Shown: positions 63,335-64,000 of the stretch, in pieces
Position numbering within the stretch: the first letter of the stretch is position 1
Layout: each line of letters opens with the position of its first letter
DNA from: Achromobacter anxifer
GTDB lineage: Bacteria; Pseudomonadota; Gammaproteobacteria; Burkholderiales; Burkholderiaceae_B
DNA: 64,000 nt
Assembly: GCF_903652925.1 (NCBI RefSeq)
Contig: NZ_CAHLAR010000001.1
Location: 868,001 to 932,000, forward strand
Reading direction: 5' to 3'
Notes under the pieces: model-generated
Database searches by the model: none
Told to the model about the DNA's origin: nothing
The model's input: only the letters and a program-made list of their open reading frames with translations
Translations under genes and position numbers: made by a program

Positions 63335-63901
63335 TCAGGCCCGCGTATCCACCGCCCCGTCCAGGAACAGCTTCTGCACCATGGAAGCCATGCCGAGAGG
63401 AGCGATCTCCCCGCGCTGAGCCGCGTCCATGGCCGCGTACAGCAGGCTGTCGTACGCCCTGACCAGCCACATGGATGGCACGTCTATGCGGAAGACGCCG
63501 GCCTTCTGGCCGTTCAGGAAGAAGGCGTCCAGCGCGTCCCCGAAAAACGAAGGGATCTGTACGTCGGCGTCCTCGTTTCTCGCGTCTATCAGCCGGGTCC
63601 AATGGGCATGGTTCCAGAACAGGTAGTACTCCCGGCCCTGGACTACCGCCTCGGTCAGGCGCTGGAGCGCCGCCGCGTGGGGCGGGGCGTCCAGGTCGGC
63701 CCGGACCAGCGCCTCCTGCAAATGCTGGCTGGCCCGTTCCATGAGCAGGTCGATGACCCCCTCGCGGGTGGGCGATATCCGGTACAGCGTGGCCTTGCTG
63801 ATCCCGGCGCTGCGCGCCAGCTGTTGCAGATTGGCCCGAGGCTGTTGCGCGACGGATAGGGCCAATGCGCGAGCGAGTTTGTCGTCGAGGCCTTCAGACA
63901 T
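63335..63901 (-). CDS. TetR-family regulator
   Basis: A 188-residue regulator. The HTH (about 10-55) includes LQQLARSAGISKATLYRISPTREGVIDLLMERA; the remaining residues form the helical ligand domain. AGGAGAA upstream supports the start at 63901. It is 136 bp upstream of the molybdoenzyme gene on the same strand and could control it. The AT-rich sequence 63902-64000 probably holds its promoter; no clear dyad beyond TGAATTCA was seen. Confidence 0.83.
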   Translation of the reverse strand: MSEGLDDKLARALALSVAQQPRANLQQLARSAGISKATLYRISPTREGVIDLLMERASQHLQEALVRADLDAPPHAAALQRLTEAVVQGREYYLFWNHAHWTRLIDARNEDADVQIPSFFGDALDAFFLNGQKAGVFRIDVPSMWLVRAYDSLLYAAMDAAQRGEIAPLGMASMVQKLFLDGAVDTRA

Positions 63902-64000
63902 GGGGTTCTCCTGTCGATCGGTACGAATGAGTCTTTTTGAATTCAATCGTGGTGAAAAACATACGGATAAAGTCTACTACGAATCTAAAGAATCCAATAA

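Overview
The window is a GC-rich stretch of a betaproteobacterial chromosome, most likely Alcaligenaceae (Achromobacter or Bordetella-like). Evidence: the order ribBA-ribH-nusB-thiL-pgpA-pncC facing pyrF, a BrkB/YihY gene beside a groES-groEL operon under a perfect CIRCE element, an nba-type 3-hydroxyanthranilate pathway, and a Bug/TctC-type binding protein. No transposase, integrase, phage gene, tRNA, rRNA or CRISPR array was seen.

Layout. (1) 0-6.6 kb, phosphorus-related genes on the minus strand: a partial CYTH/CHAD triphosphatase, a phnD-phnC-phnE-phnE uptake operon with a good terminator, an IclR regulator and a HAD phosphatase. (2) 6.7-14 kb, core metabolism: RibBA with a degenerate GTP cyclohydrolase domain, RibH, NusB, ThiL, PgpA, PncC, PyrF, NDH-2, DgkA. 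(3) 14.1-21.1 kb: a mannitol-type dehydrogenase, then the nbaE-nbaF-lysR-nbaC-nbaD lower kynurenine genes and a divergent MarR. (4) 21-24.3 kb: BrkB and groESL. (5) 24.3-32.9 kb, accessory: an LprI-like secreted protein, a decayed duplicate of an epoxide hydrolase-like gene, an MFS transporter, an Rrf2 regulator divergent from the intact hydrolase, and a nickel/cobalt efflux cassette (rcnR-rcnA-MFS).

(6) 33-43 kb is the least explained block: a SWIM zinc-finger protein translationally coupled to a large DUF6493-like protein, followed after 8 bp by a second, divergent DUF6493-like paralogue, then an SMI1/KNR4 gene, a membrane protein, a DMT transporter, a second SMI1/KNR4-like gene and a coupled unknown gene. 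The SWIM-DUF6493-DUF6493 core is the best candidate for an undescribed multi-protein system. (7) 43-45.7 kb: small accessory genes. (8) 45.8-63.9 kb, an amino-acid utilisation island: an Aap-type transporter with an M20 amidohydrolase, diaminopropionate ammonia-lyase, D-amino acid dehydrogenase, two Lrp-type and one LysR regulator, a MetC-like C-S lyase, a DapA-family lyase/aldolase, an atypical SDR, a Bug receptor, a BisC-type molybdoenzyme (S- or N-oxide reductase) and a TetR regulator. Together these would import an acylated or D-configured, possibly sulfur-containing amino acid, deacylate or deaminate it, reduce an oxide and cleave a C-S bond. That assignment is inference.

Several regulators have a clear dyad in their divergent promoter (MarR 20465, Rrf2 28661, RcnR 32569, LysR 55948), and dadA and metC share an upstream AT-rich motif.
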